Translations under genes and position numbers: made by a program
Notes under the pieces: model-generated
Database searches by the model: none
Told to the model about the DNA's origin: nothing
The model's input: only the letters and a program-made list of their open reading frames with translations
In this document: positions 31,120-41,538 of the stretch, piece after piece
Layout of the letters: the number at the start of each line of letters is the position of its first letter
Position numbering within the stretch: the first letter of the stretch is position 1
Source: Neofusicoccum parvum
Lineage: Eukaryota > Ascomycota > Dothideomycetes > Botryosphaeriales > Botryosphaeriaceae
Direction of reading: 5' to 3'
NCBI GenBank assembly: GCA_020912385.1
Contig: CP087217.1
Span: 682,001 to 746,000 of the forward strand
DNA length: 64,000 bases

Positions 31120-31335
31120 CCGCCTAATACAAGCGCTACTAGGGGTTCGGGCACCTTAATAAAAGGTGCACTAGACCCCCTAGGTACAACTATTACGCTA
31201 GCACCTACCATACAGCTAAATACTCCTATAATTACTATAATAGTAGGGGTAAGTGCCCGCACTTACTCCTAAAATACATTAATTACAAAAACCTAGACTG
31301 TGAAACCCCCTATTTTAGTAATAATCCTAGCTGTA
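31120..31335 (+). pseudogene. LINE ORF1 zinc-knuckle remnant
   Basis: In frame from 31121 one reads Y*GFGHLNKRCTRPPR, then tyrosines where cysteines are expected, then GKCPHL and NYKNLDCE. This is the multi-CCHC array of LINE ORF1 with several Cys-to-Tyr (TGC to TAC) and Gln-to-stop changes, all RIP-type. Confidence 0.65.
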
Positions 31336-31649
31336 CTACTCAGCCTAGAATAGGAAAAAATTAGGGTCCCCCCCTCCTCCTTTCCTATATTTAATTTCCT
31401 ACTAATTTACCCTAATACTCCTTTTCTTATTTCCTTTGTTAGTTCCCGCTTAAAAGTAAACCGTTGAGTGTATCCAGCCTAAGCTGTAATAGTAGAAAGG
31501 GATAACCTCTATTCCAGCCCGACAACCCCCTCCTAAGTCCCCCTTAGTAGGTACTTTTAGGGCACCTCATCCTTATAGTCTTAGACTTAGCTAGCAATAT
31601 AAATTTAATTCAATTTAATTCAAAAAAAATATTTAATCAATCTACCCTA

Positions 31650-33339
31650 CTATGTCGTCCATCTCCAGGACGGGTCATCCACGCCCGTTAGTGACTGTGT
31701 CGCAATATCTTTTGGTCTAAGCTTAATACCCTGCGCCTTGTCTCTCCTTCTATTGTCCCACCTAAACCACGCACCGCAGGCCAGGGCCATTAGGAGGCCA
31801 AATCCCTGAAAAGCTGCAGTCACCGCCAGGGCAGGGATATACTTTGGCGCTGTCTTTGCCTGGAATGACAACGAACTGACAATGCCTGCCGAGTTCACAG
31901 CCCCAACCATAAAGCCAGTGACTGCAGCACGCTCATTTTCCGATACGGCGTTGTTATTGTGCCAAGTGTGGAAGATGCAAGAAGGTGTAAACGCGCCCGA
32001 AGTCAACAGAAAACAGGCAAAGTACGCCGGACCCCTGTGTTCGATGGTGTCGATGGTGATGAGGATGACGTATCCAACGAAGGTGAGCATCATCCCAAAC
32101 GCAAGATGCGTGCTCCTCTCCCGGAAGTGATCCGAAGACGCACAAGTGAGCATGAGGACCACACAGCCAACGCAATACGGCGCGACTGTGTACAGGTTCG
32201 TCTTGACCGTCGAGTAGCCCTGTTGCCATCAGGTCGTGTGTCCGACAAGTTTGGAGGTGACTCACCAGTCTCTGAACCATTTGCGGGAGGAAGTTGCCCA
32301 CCGACGCGGAGGCAACGCCGTACGAGAAGCCGATAGCAACGTAGAATACGTTCCTCCAGTAGAAAATACTCCGCAGGGCCTTCTTCAGATCAAACTCTTC
32401 GTTGTTCTCCGAGGACGAGTCGCGAAGCATTCTTTGCTCTGCCACGTAGCGCTCTTCTTCCGTAAACCATCTGCAGTCTCGGGCGCTCGGTGGCAGGTGC
32501 CAGAAGGAGAACACAGCAAGCACGACAGTTGCTCCGCCTTCGACAATCATCAAAAACTTCCATCCAGGAATCGAGGCGTGGTTGATCTGGAATACGCCAT
32601 ATGCGATCAGACCACTGAAAGCGCCTGCAATAGTAGCCGACCCGTAGAAGATGGAGATGCGGAAGGCGAGCTCGTTGCGCTTGTAGAAGGTGGTGAGATA
32701 GTAGATCACACCCGCCATGAAGCCAGCCTCGAAGGCTCCCATGAGAAGCCGACAGACGACCAGCCCACCCTTCACTTCAGTCAGCACCCGCCCTCTAGCT
32801 CGCTGGGCTCGAGGCTTACCCAGTTGTGGACCGCGCACTGCAGCAACGTCATTGATCCCCAGCCAAGCATGAGGGATGGCAGCATGATCTTTCCACTGAA
32901 GCGTTTCAACAACATGTTGGAAGGGAGGTCGAAGAGGCAAAAGGTTATGTAGAAGAGCACCAGCGTGATCGAATACTGGTCGCCTTCCATGCCCAGATCT
33001 TCCTCCAGGCCATCGGTTTTGGCGTTGCCCAAGTTGCTCCTGGATGAAGTCAGTGGACTGAGCCTGGTCGGGATCGAGACGCCTACCTGTCAATGGCATT
33101 GAACAGATACATGGTGCTGAGCAACGGAAGTAATCTGTTGAAACGGTCAGGGTGGCCGAGGTGTGCAGCGGGTGCTTGGTTTACCGGGTATCAAGCTTCC
33201 TCACGATGGAACGGTGGATGAGCGGATCATCGTAAATGTCAACAGCACCAGTCTCGGATGATATTTCTTCTTCGTCACTGCCGGCCTTTCCCTTAGCTTC
33301 GTGCTTTGGCTGCGCATTACGATTTGTCAGGGCCTCCAT
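31650..33339 (-). CDS. MFS transporter, allantoate permease type
   Basis: Five exons, complement(33185..33339, 33087..33134, 32820..33039, 32266..32769, 31650..32219), give 498 residues. Introns of 46-51 bp all keep frame. Exon 2 supplies LLPLLSTMYLFNAIDR, the first helix end and the conserved D-R-x-N loop. Exon 4 carries CRLLMGAFEAGF and GGLVV of the anion:cation symporter (Dal5/Tna1-like) family. The protein ends in a normal cytoplasmic tail (DDPSWRW). It should be a plasma-membrane proton symporter for a small organic anion such as allantoate, nicotinate or a vitamin; the substrate is not deducible. The ATG at 33339 is preferred over an upstream GTG. The stop lies about 10 bp from the LINE remnant, so the 3' untranslated region is probably LINE sequence. 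Confidence 0.9.
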
Positions 33340-34079
33340 GTTGCAACGGTGACTTTCCTGTAGGAATCGAATTGCCACAGCTGTAGTTCAGGGGGTTTGC
33401 CAGGCGAACTGCACCGATTTCCCTCGGTGCGATATATGAGAGGTCTTGGTCGAGATAGAGCCAACTGATCTGCGGCGTGCGGTCGGGTTAAGCCTATCCT
33501 CATCCCTGCATCATGTATCTGGAGCGATCCTGCCGCGATAAGCTCCCACTTTTGGGAAGGCGCATTGATCGGCTTGTCCCGAAGTATGAGCTGCGTAGGT
33601 TCTTGCGTCTTGCGTCTTGCGTCTTGCGTCTTGCGTCTTGCGTCTTGCGTCTTGCGTCTTGTATTTAAGAAAGCATTAAATAATCGTTCGTACGAGTAGT
33701 AAAACCGGCTCCTTAAATAGTCACAGGGTAACAGCCATACAGTATAACACCGTCGTTTGAGACGTGGTGAGACTTGATTTTTTTCTTGTGATAAGTTGTA
33801 CGAACGCTAAACTCAAGAAATAGCCCGTAGTAAACACCGTGTTTAAGTGCAGTTGGAGCACGCCTGGATGATTAGTACATGCAAAAATACCGGAAAGAAG
33901 GACGTCGTACCTGACACAACCAACTGGTGATGGAATGTCCAACGTCAACGCCATTATAGTTGTACAGATCAGCAATGCCGGGGTACTGAGCGAACAGATC
34001 ACCATGAGTAGTGCAGGATTCCGCGGTACTAGAAACGGGTTAGCCGAGCATTCTCTTGCCTTTTCAGTATACCAGCTTA
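33340..34079. other. Intergenic region between transporter and secreted-protein gene
   Basis: Holds the transporter promoter on the left and a heptamer array. A 124-codon minus-strand frame at 33721-34095 overlaps the neighbouring gene and has no recognisable features, so it is not called. Confidence 0.5.
33601..33661. repeat. Heptanucleotide repeat TCTTGCG
   Basis: About 8.6 perfect copies in the intergenic region, without variants, which points to recent slippage. Confidence 0.95.
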
Positions 34080-34457
34080 CTAAGTGATGCGACACAAAGC
34101 GCCAGCATCAGGGCCGAACGAGCCAATGTTGTGGTAGTATGGCGCAGTAAGCTTAATGCACGTGTCGAATGGCTGCACCTTGGAACCGCACGTGCCGGTC
34201 CAGTTGGCGCCAGTGCAGATATAGATCTGTAGAGAAGTCAGCGCTTGCTGGTTGGTGGGTTAACAATGATGTACGTTTCCGGGAGTGCGCTTTTGCAAAG
34301 TCTCGTTCGCATCTGAGGGAGAGGTAGCCAGCCGGCGGAGAATCTCGTCGCGGGTGATTGGTTCAAAACCATCAGGGATGGCTGCTGCGGTTGGGAGGGC
34401 GGCGGTGGTAGAGAGGAGCGGCAGCAGGGCTGCCGTGAAAGAGGCGAGGTACTTCAT
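34080..34457 (-). CDS. Small secreted cysteine protein with Kex2 propeptide
   Basis: Two exons, complement(34275..34457, 34080..34226), give 109 residues; the 48-bp intron is GTACAT..CTACAG. A signal peptide is clear (MKYLASFTAALLPLLSTTAA). A propeptide of about 35 residues then ends in LQKR, a dibasic Kex2 site. The mature part, about 55 residues, contains four cysteines (in ICTG, TCGS, DTC and LCR), enough for two disulfides, and the motif APYYHNIGSFGPDAGA, seen in a family of small secreted fungal proteins. The role is unknown; size, secretion and position beside a transposon island are those of candidate effectors. No catalytic motif is present. Confidence 0.85.
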
Positions 34458-35488
34458 GGTGGATGCTGCTGCTGTGTTGTGGGAAATCTGAGTTGATGAG
34501 CATTTCCAAGCACGCATTTCGCGAGTTTATATATGTTATGAATGAGAGCTGCGTCCTACGATTACCAATAGCTGGTGTTCGAGCAGATTATTTTGGGGTT
34601 GACATCAATGATGTGGCGGAGTATTGAGTCGTTGAAGAGCCGCAGCGCTACGGGAAACGAAAGTAAGCGCATGCGAGACGGCAAAAACGACGCCAGAACA
34701 GGAAGCGCTACTTCCTTGTTCTAACCGGAAAGCGCAAGCCCAGAGAGGTTGTGGTCATGAGAATCTGCTGCGTCACGGAGGCTTGCATTGCATTTTGTCG
34801 ACAAGCGGGCAACCCGAGCACCTCTTCGTGTTCTTGCGGTTTGATTAGCATGACCTTCCCATTCCGGCTAATTGGACAAGGCATTTGTGGTTCGGGTGCG
34901 GCCGTTGCGAGCCGAATGTGGGGTACATGGTCAGCCGCCGCTTATTCAGCCCTGTGCAGCTAAAGCCACGACTGTAAGCGGGTCATTGAGGCTTTCTTAC
35001 GCAGCGTTCGAGAATTCTTGGGGCTGAGAGAGCTGGCCGGAACTGCATTGTCCATGCTGTACTCGTGCGTTGTTCGAGCGCTCAAATGGGAAGTGGCTGG
35101 AGAGTTCCCGTGGTGCTCAAACACTTGAGCACAGCGGCCCTCAACACAAGTCCATGCCACTCTCGGGCTTCCGGGAACTGATGGTAGCCGAGGTGCTGCA
35201 TGGAGGTTTGTTCCATCCAGACTGTGCGGTGCTTATGGAAAGAACGGCTGGTCACTGTGCTCATTGGCCACATCCAAAGCAATGTGTCACAGCCGAGGAT
35301 GAAGATGACTAGCGGCAACCGACCTCCGCCGCCGATCACCGTGGGAATGGGAGAAGTCTAGTGAAGCCCAGGATAACACATTCATTCCACGTCCATGCGC
35401 ACTCCCGCATCTACCTCCAGCTCTGTCGTCGGCTTGAATTGACCGGCCGCCCTCCGCCAACGCACCCGACAGTCTCTTCCCCAACTCC
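34458..35488. other. Intergenic region, divergent promoters
   Basis: About 1 kb between the secreted-protein gene and the MFS transporter at 35489. Scattered open frames lack any family features. Nothing else is supported. Confidence 0.5.
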
Positions 35489-36847
35489 ATGTCAGCGGAT
35501 GAGCCACAGCGTCAAATATCTGAGACTGCGGGACGACAAGCCTCCAGCATCCACCTGAAGAACCACACCGAGACTCTTACAGACGGATTGCCTCTCGCAG
35601 ACCCACCGCCCGATGGCGGCTTCCGGGCGTGGACCCAGGTCGTCATGGGCCATCTCGTCCTCATCAACAGCTGGGGGTACCTCTCGTCATTCGGTCTGTT
35701 TCAGTCATACTATGCAACATCGCTTGGCGTTGAACCTTCGGCAATATCCTGGATCGGCTCCGTTCAACTGTTCCTTCTCTTTCTCGTCGGGACCGTTTCT
35801 GGGAGAGCGCTCGACGCGGGACACTACCATGCAGTCCTTACAGTCGGCTGCGTGCTCCAGATACTTGCCGTCTTCACCACCTCAGTCGCAACCCAGTACT
35901 GGCAGCTTTTCTTGACCCAAGGCATATGCAAAGGCCTGGGAGACGGCCTGGTTTTCTGTCCCACCATCTCACTTGTTGCCACGTATTTCTCCAGGAAACG
36001 CTCCATGGCCATGGCATTCACAGCGTCCGGAGGCGCAACCGGCGGCATCATCTTTCCGCTCATCTCCCAGCAGCTCCAGCCCAAAGTGGGATTTGGCTGG
36101 ACAGTCAGAGCCATGGGCTTCGTCGTTGTCTTCAACGCCGTGGTCATCATAGCAATTGCTCGAGTGCGCGTCGCACCACGCAAAGCTGGCCCTGTTGTAG
36201 AATGGAGCGCGTTCAAGGAAACCCCATATACGCTGTTCTGCGTTGGCTCGTTTCTCGGTTTGTGGGCCGTGTATTTCGCCTACTTCTACGTAAGACGCTG
36301 CACCCACACGCGCTCCCGACTGACGCCCAGCCAGATCAGCGTCTTCGGCAGAACGATCATCGGCGTGTCTCCATCAACATCCTTGACGCTGCTCCTCGTC
36401 ATGAACGCCGTCGGAGTCCCGGGCCGCATCGTCTGTGGCATCGTAGCCGACCGCCTGCTCGGGCCGGTCAACACTTTCATTCCCGTGTGCCTCCTCGCGG
36501 GCGTGTTGATGTGCTGCTGGGCCGCCGTGGGATCACTGCCCAGCCTGTACGTCTTCTGCATCATCTACGGCTTCTTCGGCGCCGGGGTACAGAGCCTCTT
36601 CCCTGCCGCGTGCGCCAGCTTGACGGCGGATCTGAAGAAAATGGGCACGCGCACGGGCATGTGTTTTTCAGTGGTCTCGCTGGCGTCATTGACGGGGCCG
36701 CCGCTGGCAGGAGCACTGATTCAGAAGCGGGACGGAAGCTTCCTGTATGCCCAGATGTTTGGAGGGAGCGCGCTTGTGGGCGGAGCCGTCGTGCTTGCTG
36801 CTGCGAGAGTGGCAAAGAACGGGTGGACCATCAAAACAAAGATGTAG
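35489..36847 (+). CDS. MFS transporter, monocarboxylate (MCT) type
   Basis: Exons 35489..36289 and 36335..36847 give 437 residues. The frame is open through the 45-bp intron, but GTAAGA, a CTGAC branch site and CCAG mark it, and removing it restores the family sequence FAYFYISVFGR. The cytoplasmic N-terminus (about 47 residues) ends in PPDGGFRAW, the start signature of fungal MCT-like proteins (PDGGxxAW), followed by twelve predicted helices. These carriers move monocarboxylates or related small acids with protons across the plasma membrane. The stop is only 37 bp from the convergent FAD oxidase stop, so the two 3' ends must overlap in transcripts. Cytoplasmic regions look complete. The substrate is unknown. 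Confidence 0.9.
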   Translation: MSADEPQRQISETAGRQASSIHLKNHTETLTDGLPLADPPPDGGFRAWTQVVMGHLVLINSWGYLSSFGLFQSYYATSLGVEPSAISWIGSVQLFLLFLVGTVSGRALDAGHYHAVLTVGCVLQILAVFTTSVATQYWQLFLTQGICKGLGDGLVFCPTISLVATYFSRKRSMAMAFTASGGATGGIIFPLISQQLQPKVGFGWTVRAMGFVVVFNAVVIIAIARVRVAPRKAGPVVEWSAFKETPYTLFCVGSFLGLWAVYFAYFYVRRCTHTRSRLTPSQISVFGRTIIGVSPSTSLTLLLVMNAVGVPGRIVCGIVADRLLGPVNTFIPVCLLAGVLMCCWAAVGSLPSLYVFCIIYGFFGAGVQSLFPAACASLTADLKKMGTRTGMCFSVVSLASLTGPPLAGALIQKRDGSFLYAQMFGGSALVGGAVVLAAARVAKNGWTIKTKM

Positions 36848-36884
36848 CAAATAGGTCAAACACGTGCATGCTAGGAGCTACGTT

Positions 36885-38236
36885 TTACAACCGAGCCAGT
36901 TCAGCGAGACTAAGTCTTCGCCGCTGCGGACCACCCCTGCTACCATCACCGGCAAAGTCTCTGCTTGATCCGGATGTGAAAGCCCACTTCTCTCTCAGAT
37001 CCGCACTCGCCAGACCCTCAAAGCAGCCGGCGATGTATCTCCCGATGACTGGGAAGAATTTAAAGGCGCTACTTGACAGTCAGCTTGTTGTACCAGCACG
37101 CCCAGAACGAAGCCCACTCACTGCCCACTTCCGCCCGACGCCACAAACACGCCGCGGAAATCCGGATGTTCGTCGATGATGAAGTCACTGCGAGGAGTGT
37201 CGCAGTACCAGCAAAGCCTGGTGCCCTGCCATTCGCGATCCGCAAACCTCGGCCAGAGTTTCCTGAGCCCCTGCCGAAGCGCATCCTCCGCGTCAGCCGG
37301 GAGGAACGAGGTGGCCCTCCCCCGCCGTTCCAGAGCAGGGGACGACACGACGTCCTTGCCGCTTCTTCTGAAACCGACTTCGACCGGTCTTTCGTAGCCC
37401 AACCCGTGCCGCGCAACCTTGAGTACATGTGTGTCTGGCGTTGGCGGGAACGTGAAGAACCCGGAGTCGAAATCAAACATGATGGGAGCATCCCGCAGGT
37501 CGTGGGCCTCTTTCTCTGCGAGCTGGATGAACCCGACGGGCTGCCCCGTTGCAACGACGGCGTTGTGCATGTTGATCAGCTGGTTTGTCCATGCCCCGGC
37601 TGCGACGATGAGACGGTCGGCTGGAACAACAAGGCCGTCGGACGTCACGACGCCCTGGACTTGTCTTTCCGGCGACGTCTTGAGAGACACAGCTGTGCCT
37701 TTGCAGCCGGTCATGAAGCTCACTCCGCTGAGAACACACTCCCGCACGAGAGCTTTCATGGCGCCGGCGGCGTCGACCCAGCCGCCTCCCCGGTTCATGT
37801 AGCCGGACACGCCAGGGACGCTGCCTTGGAACCCGGCAAACAATCCCCTCAGCCCGGGCACGCCGTGGAATTCTTCGTAGGGCTGGCCCGTGTTTTTCAG
37901 ATTCTCCCTGGAGCTCGCGAGGTACCTGCTGTTCTGGGAAGAGAGGAGCACGAATCCGCAGCGGTGGTAGAAAGTAGAGTATTTGGTTTCCCACAGCGCC
38001 ATTGCTTCGTTGGCCATGCGAGCGTACACAGGGTCGGCGTAGTCGTTCCGGACCACACGGGAAATGTCTACGCTTGATCCATCGACTGCTGGTGGTGGAT
38101 AGCGGTCGAGCACGGTAATGTTTCGGTATCCGCGGATTGACAGTTCCAGCGCGGTTGCGAGGCCGAAGACGCCGGCGCCGACGATGACGATCCGCCCATC
38201 CATCCCGCATTGCTCTGGGGCGTTCAGTGGCGCCAT
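36885..38236 (-). CDS. FAD-dependent amine oxidase, sarcosine/saccharopine oxidase family
   Basis: Exons complement(37122..38236, 36885..37068) give 432 residues. The 53-bp intron (GTGAGT..AAGTAG) splits the histidine codon of GGSGHAFK. The dinucleotide-binding motif GAGVFG is at residues 20-25, followed by DRYPPP and DGSSVDISRVVRNDYADPVYA, typical of monomeric sarcosine oxidase relatives in fungi. Cys342 or Cys345 in LCWYCDTP corresponds to the cysteine that binds FAD covalently in this family. The predicted reaction is oxidation of a secondary or glycated amine with release of hydrogen peroxide. No peroxisomal SKL-type end is present; the C-terminus is ELARL. Sits between the MCT transporter (convergent) and a Zn2Cys6 gene (same strand, 291 bp). 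Confidence 0.88.
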
Positions 38237-38527
38237 TTCGGACGGGTAGAATCAAATGCCCAGGACCTCAAAGCCGAAGCAGGAAGACAAACGAGGAAGG
38301 ACCAAGCCGAGTTGATTTACCAGGTTGGCATCGCAGGGTAGACGATGTTCATATATCTGCAGAAGCGAGTCGACGCGGGCCGGGTTTCCTGATACAGCAG
38401 CCGAAAGACTGCCATTCCAGCGCAAGTATTGCCCCACTTGGGGTTGATGAATCTCATTGGACGCCCAAGAGACACGGTCCGTGTTTCCCTTTTGGGTTAG
38501 CGCGGCATGCCTTCAAGTCCCGACCAG

Positions 38528-40708
38528 CTACAAGTTGCCGAAGGACCACTCGTCGAATGAAATCCGGCCGAGGTCCGGGCATGAAAATGGAGGAAGTATC
38601 CCCAGATGCCCTGCTAGTATATCTGTGGTAGACGCCTGCTGCGAACTGCCCACCTCGTCTGTCTCATGAACATCGGCGGCTGCCTCTGGTGGAGGGTTGC
38701 TCTGGCCAGTGTGAAAATCTTCGGTGAAGCGGTTTGATATGTTCGTGTACTCCAGGATGGAGCCGACTATCTCAGCCAAGACCCCCGAAGATAGTGCCGG
38801 GCCATCGGAAGAGTTGCCGCTTTTTTGCAGTCCCTCGAGTTTGTGAACCTGTCCATGGGTCAGCAAGTCATCGTTCCACGAACGGGGAAACAGTCGGCTT
38901 ACGAGGTGTTGCACAACAGGCATTTCAGTGCTCACACCTTTGACCAAGTGAAGGCACAATGAAAAGTCCTTTTTGGCCCGGCGGGAAACCTCCTGGTTTT
39001 GGGCCTCACCGTAAAACGCGTGTATTGTTGCAGCAATGGTGGAACAGTATGCCAGGAGGGGATCTGTAACCGCAAATTTCCTTTGGATGAGAAGATCTGC
39101 AAAGTGAGCTATCCACCGGGAATGCGTGTGAGCTTGGCTTGAGACAGATTGCGCAAATGACGGCGGGATCTGGGAAAAGGCTGTGGGAGTTCCGCCCAGA
39201 AAGAAGACCGGGTGGTTCAACAGAGCCAGACAGGAATGGTAGAGAAACTGCATGAGCAGCCATGGCCCCCAGTAGGCTCTGTTGGCCTCGAGCTCGTCTG
39301 CATCTCGGTGCTGAAAGCGTACAATCTGCCATCGGTGGTGATTCGGGGAGACTGCTTCGAAGTGTAGTATTCGAGACGTGATATGACTGTATTCAGAGCC
39401 CGAGGCCCAAGGGAGCTGCGAGGCGCCGCCCGCTTTGTTCCGCGTGGCGTGTTTCATAACTTGTCCCCATATTGCAGTAATCTGCAGACAGTATGCTATG
39501 ATACCTAAGTCGACAGGCGTTTCGGTGTCCGGACCAGTGCTTGAATCCACATGCGGCGGAAAAGCCGGGGAAGCCGGATACCCTGGCAGGTCGTTCTCGT
39601 CGAGCAGTGGTGCGGAAGCACCCGACCCCACGAGAAAAAGTCTTTCCAATGCAAAAAGACACCAACAGCAACGTGATACGCCTTCAGCCTCGGAAATGCC
39701 GTCAAGCGGCCTGGGTTTCAATAGTCCCATGGAATAGGCGGCACGGATACCAATTCCGAGAGTGAGATTGGCCCGTTGGGTGAACCCATCTCGCAAGGGG
39801 TTAGCCGTCTGTGTAAAAGGAGGTCACGGGGTGGTTACCAAGATAGTCCGCAAGTGTAAGTAGACATATTGCCTGAACAGTCTGGAGGCTCATGGTGCAC
39901 GTCTCGAGGGTTTTGAATACAGCGTGCCGAGACAATTGGTTGTATGATTGCGGATCCGAGCCTTCACGCTTGAAGTATGGGTTTGATGAGTAGCGCGCGA
40001 CCACAGACAGGATGCCGCATACGACTTCATCTGGATAGTCCACCCAACTGTCTGTCCGCACCAGTAGAGGAAGCGGTTGATTCTCGCATCGTCTAAAATA
40101 GAAATCGAGGACGGGATTCAGAACCTCCGGAGGCGGGCGGACAGTTCCAGATAAAGTGAAAGCTCTTCTTGGTTCTCCTTCTGATAGACTTTCATGTTGA
40201 TCCATCCGATGCTGAACCAAATCCTCCAAGTCTACAGAAGGGGATGCATTCTGTGTCGGGCTGAAGCCACTCGGGGTGGTGGAATGATGGTCGCTTCGCG
40301 AAGAGTCAATTCGTCTGCACTTCCAGTCTTTCGACAAACATACCTGGTGTCATTCAGTAGAGGATCTACTTTTGTGTCCAGCCGGCGCAGACGGCCACCC
40401 TACTCTGGAGTTAGCCGTTGGTCTCCCAGGGGCCAATTGATACATACAGTGCGAGAGTCGGCGGACTTGGTCACTCTGTATTCTCGGAAGTTGTCCGTCT
40501 GGGACCTGTACGCACAGGACTGGCCCAGTCGCCGGCAGAGAGAGCAGATGGGCTGCTCTCCCGGACATCTTGCTTTCTTCTTGCTTTCCCAACGTGAGAC
40601 GGTGCTCTGAGACCAATCGAGAGTCGGCGCTTACCGGCAACGGTCACATGCCAGCTTGGCACGGACAGTGCCACTGCCACTGCGTGGCCCGCTGGGAGCG
40701 GAAGACAT
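38528..40708 (-). CDS. Zn2Cys6 fungal transcription factor
   Basis: Five exons, complement(40635..40708, 40448..40583, 40344..40399, 39839..40260, 38528..39789), give 649 residues with every phase consistent. The zinc cluster has cysteines at 21, 24, 31, 38, 41 and 48, the first intron falling just after CDRC. A short RLRRLDTKVD helix may be the dimerisation element. The fungal-specific domain covers about 110-520, with VLDFYFRRCENQPLPLL and, across a 49-bp intron, ADYLDGFTQRANL. The third exon acceptor (TAG at 40400-40402) was chosen because the nearer CAG would introduce a stop. Likely regulates the adjacent oxidase, transporter or cupin, by position only. It is divergent from the cupin gene across 386 bp. 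Confidence 0.88.
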
Positions 40709-41094
40709 TGCTACGCACCCGTGGCTGGGCTGCACAGTCGGCTTTTCGCAAGATGACGTGGGGGAGAGCCGAGGGTGGCTGTGATTGGCTCCGGCTGCGC
40801 AGACCTGCGCTGGATGGATACCCGGAGACGTAGAATCGGTATAGCGGATGTCGAACAGGAACCACGGCCAATGGCATCGCCGCCGTCCCGCGACCATTGC
40901 GGGGTTGGGCTCGTGAAGTCCACGTATGACGTGCCTTGCCCCAGGCTCGAGTAAAGCATGTGTATTCCTATTGCGGGAAAACAGTCCGCTTCGACCGGTG
41001 GATTGCTGCGTCGATAAAGGACTGTCGGCCCCGCACGCACCAAGTCTTGCAACCGTCCCTTCCTCTCTGCAGATCGTCTGAGTTACCCGCCAGA
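40709..41094. promoter_or_regulatory. Divergent promoter of Zn2Cys6 and cupin genes
   Basis: 386 bp between opposed start codons. GC-rich with several CGG triplets; no motif is distinctive enough to name. Confidence 0.4.
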
Positions 41095-41538
41095 ATGCCG
41101 ACGAGCCTCCAGAAACCAGTCTTTCTTCGACCCAGCGATATTTTGGAACATCCCCCGTCTTTCTTTCCCGAGCGTGAGAGAGGAAACACAACCTGGCACA
41201 CTCTTCTGTCCGCTCCGTCCACGCCAACCAGCTCGCTCAGTGCTGGCATCGCCGTCTGTCCCTCCAAAGGCTCGCTTGCTCTCCACCGACATGAACAGGC
41301 CGAGATCTACTACATCCTGTCCGGCACCGGAGAAGTGGAGATCGAGGGGAAGCGGCAGAAGGTCGCCAAGGACATGGCTGTGTGGATACCAGGAGATGCA
41401 GAGCATGGCGTGTTCTGTGACGAGGGAGAAGAGTTGAGATGGTTGTATGTCTTTCCTGAGGGCAAGTTCGAAGATGTTGTGTACCGGTTCCGTGCAGAGG
41501 TCCATCAAAACTCTAGAGCCGCAGACTCAAAGCTGTAG
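41095..41538 (+). CDS. Single-domain cupin protein
   Basis: Intronless, 147 residues. Cupin motif 1 is complete: Gly59, His64, His66, Glu70 and Gly77 match G-x(n)-H-x-H-x3-E-x6-G. Motif 2 has PGDAEHG with His104. The three histidines and Glu form the metal site, so a metal-dependent isomerase, dioxygenase or sugar-binding role is possible; a small cupin alone does not reveal the substrate. There is no signal peptide, so the protein is probably cytosolic. Start at 41095 is the first ATG in frame and gives a short N-terminus before the beta barrel. Divergent from the Zn2Cys6 regulator, which may control it. Confidence 0.85.
   Translation: MPTSLQKPVFLRPSDILEHPPSFFPERERGNTTWHTLLSAPSTPTSSLSAGIAVCPSKGSLALHRHEQAEIYYILSGTGEVEIEGKRQKVAKDMAVWIPGDAEHGVFCDEGEELRWLYVFPEGKFEDVVYRFRAEVHQNSRAADSKL

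Larger units (their letters stand above)
29480..31640 (+). mobile_element. LINE copy 3, 5' half (5'UTR and ORF1)
   Basis: A GC-rich leader (29480-29760) is followed by ORF1 and a zinc-knuckle region. The element stops near 31640, next to the MFS transporter gene. The first kilobase is hardly mutated, whereas from about 30450 stops and TpA accumulate. ORF2 is not recognisable beyond a few codons. Confidence 0.75.

Noticed and set aside
6300..31640. AT-rich region as a possible regional centromere
   Set aside because: The composition is fully explained by RIP on identifiable LINE and Gypsy copies; sequence alone gives no centromere evidence.
33721..34095. 124-codon minus-strand frame with hydrophobic stretches
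   Set aside because: It overlaps the well-supported secreted-protein exon, has no family motif, and its start context and codon use look random.
37073..38077. 334-codon plus-strand frame
   Set aside because: Antisense shadow of the FAD oxidase in GC-rich coding DNA; the minus strand carries the conserved motifs.
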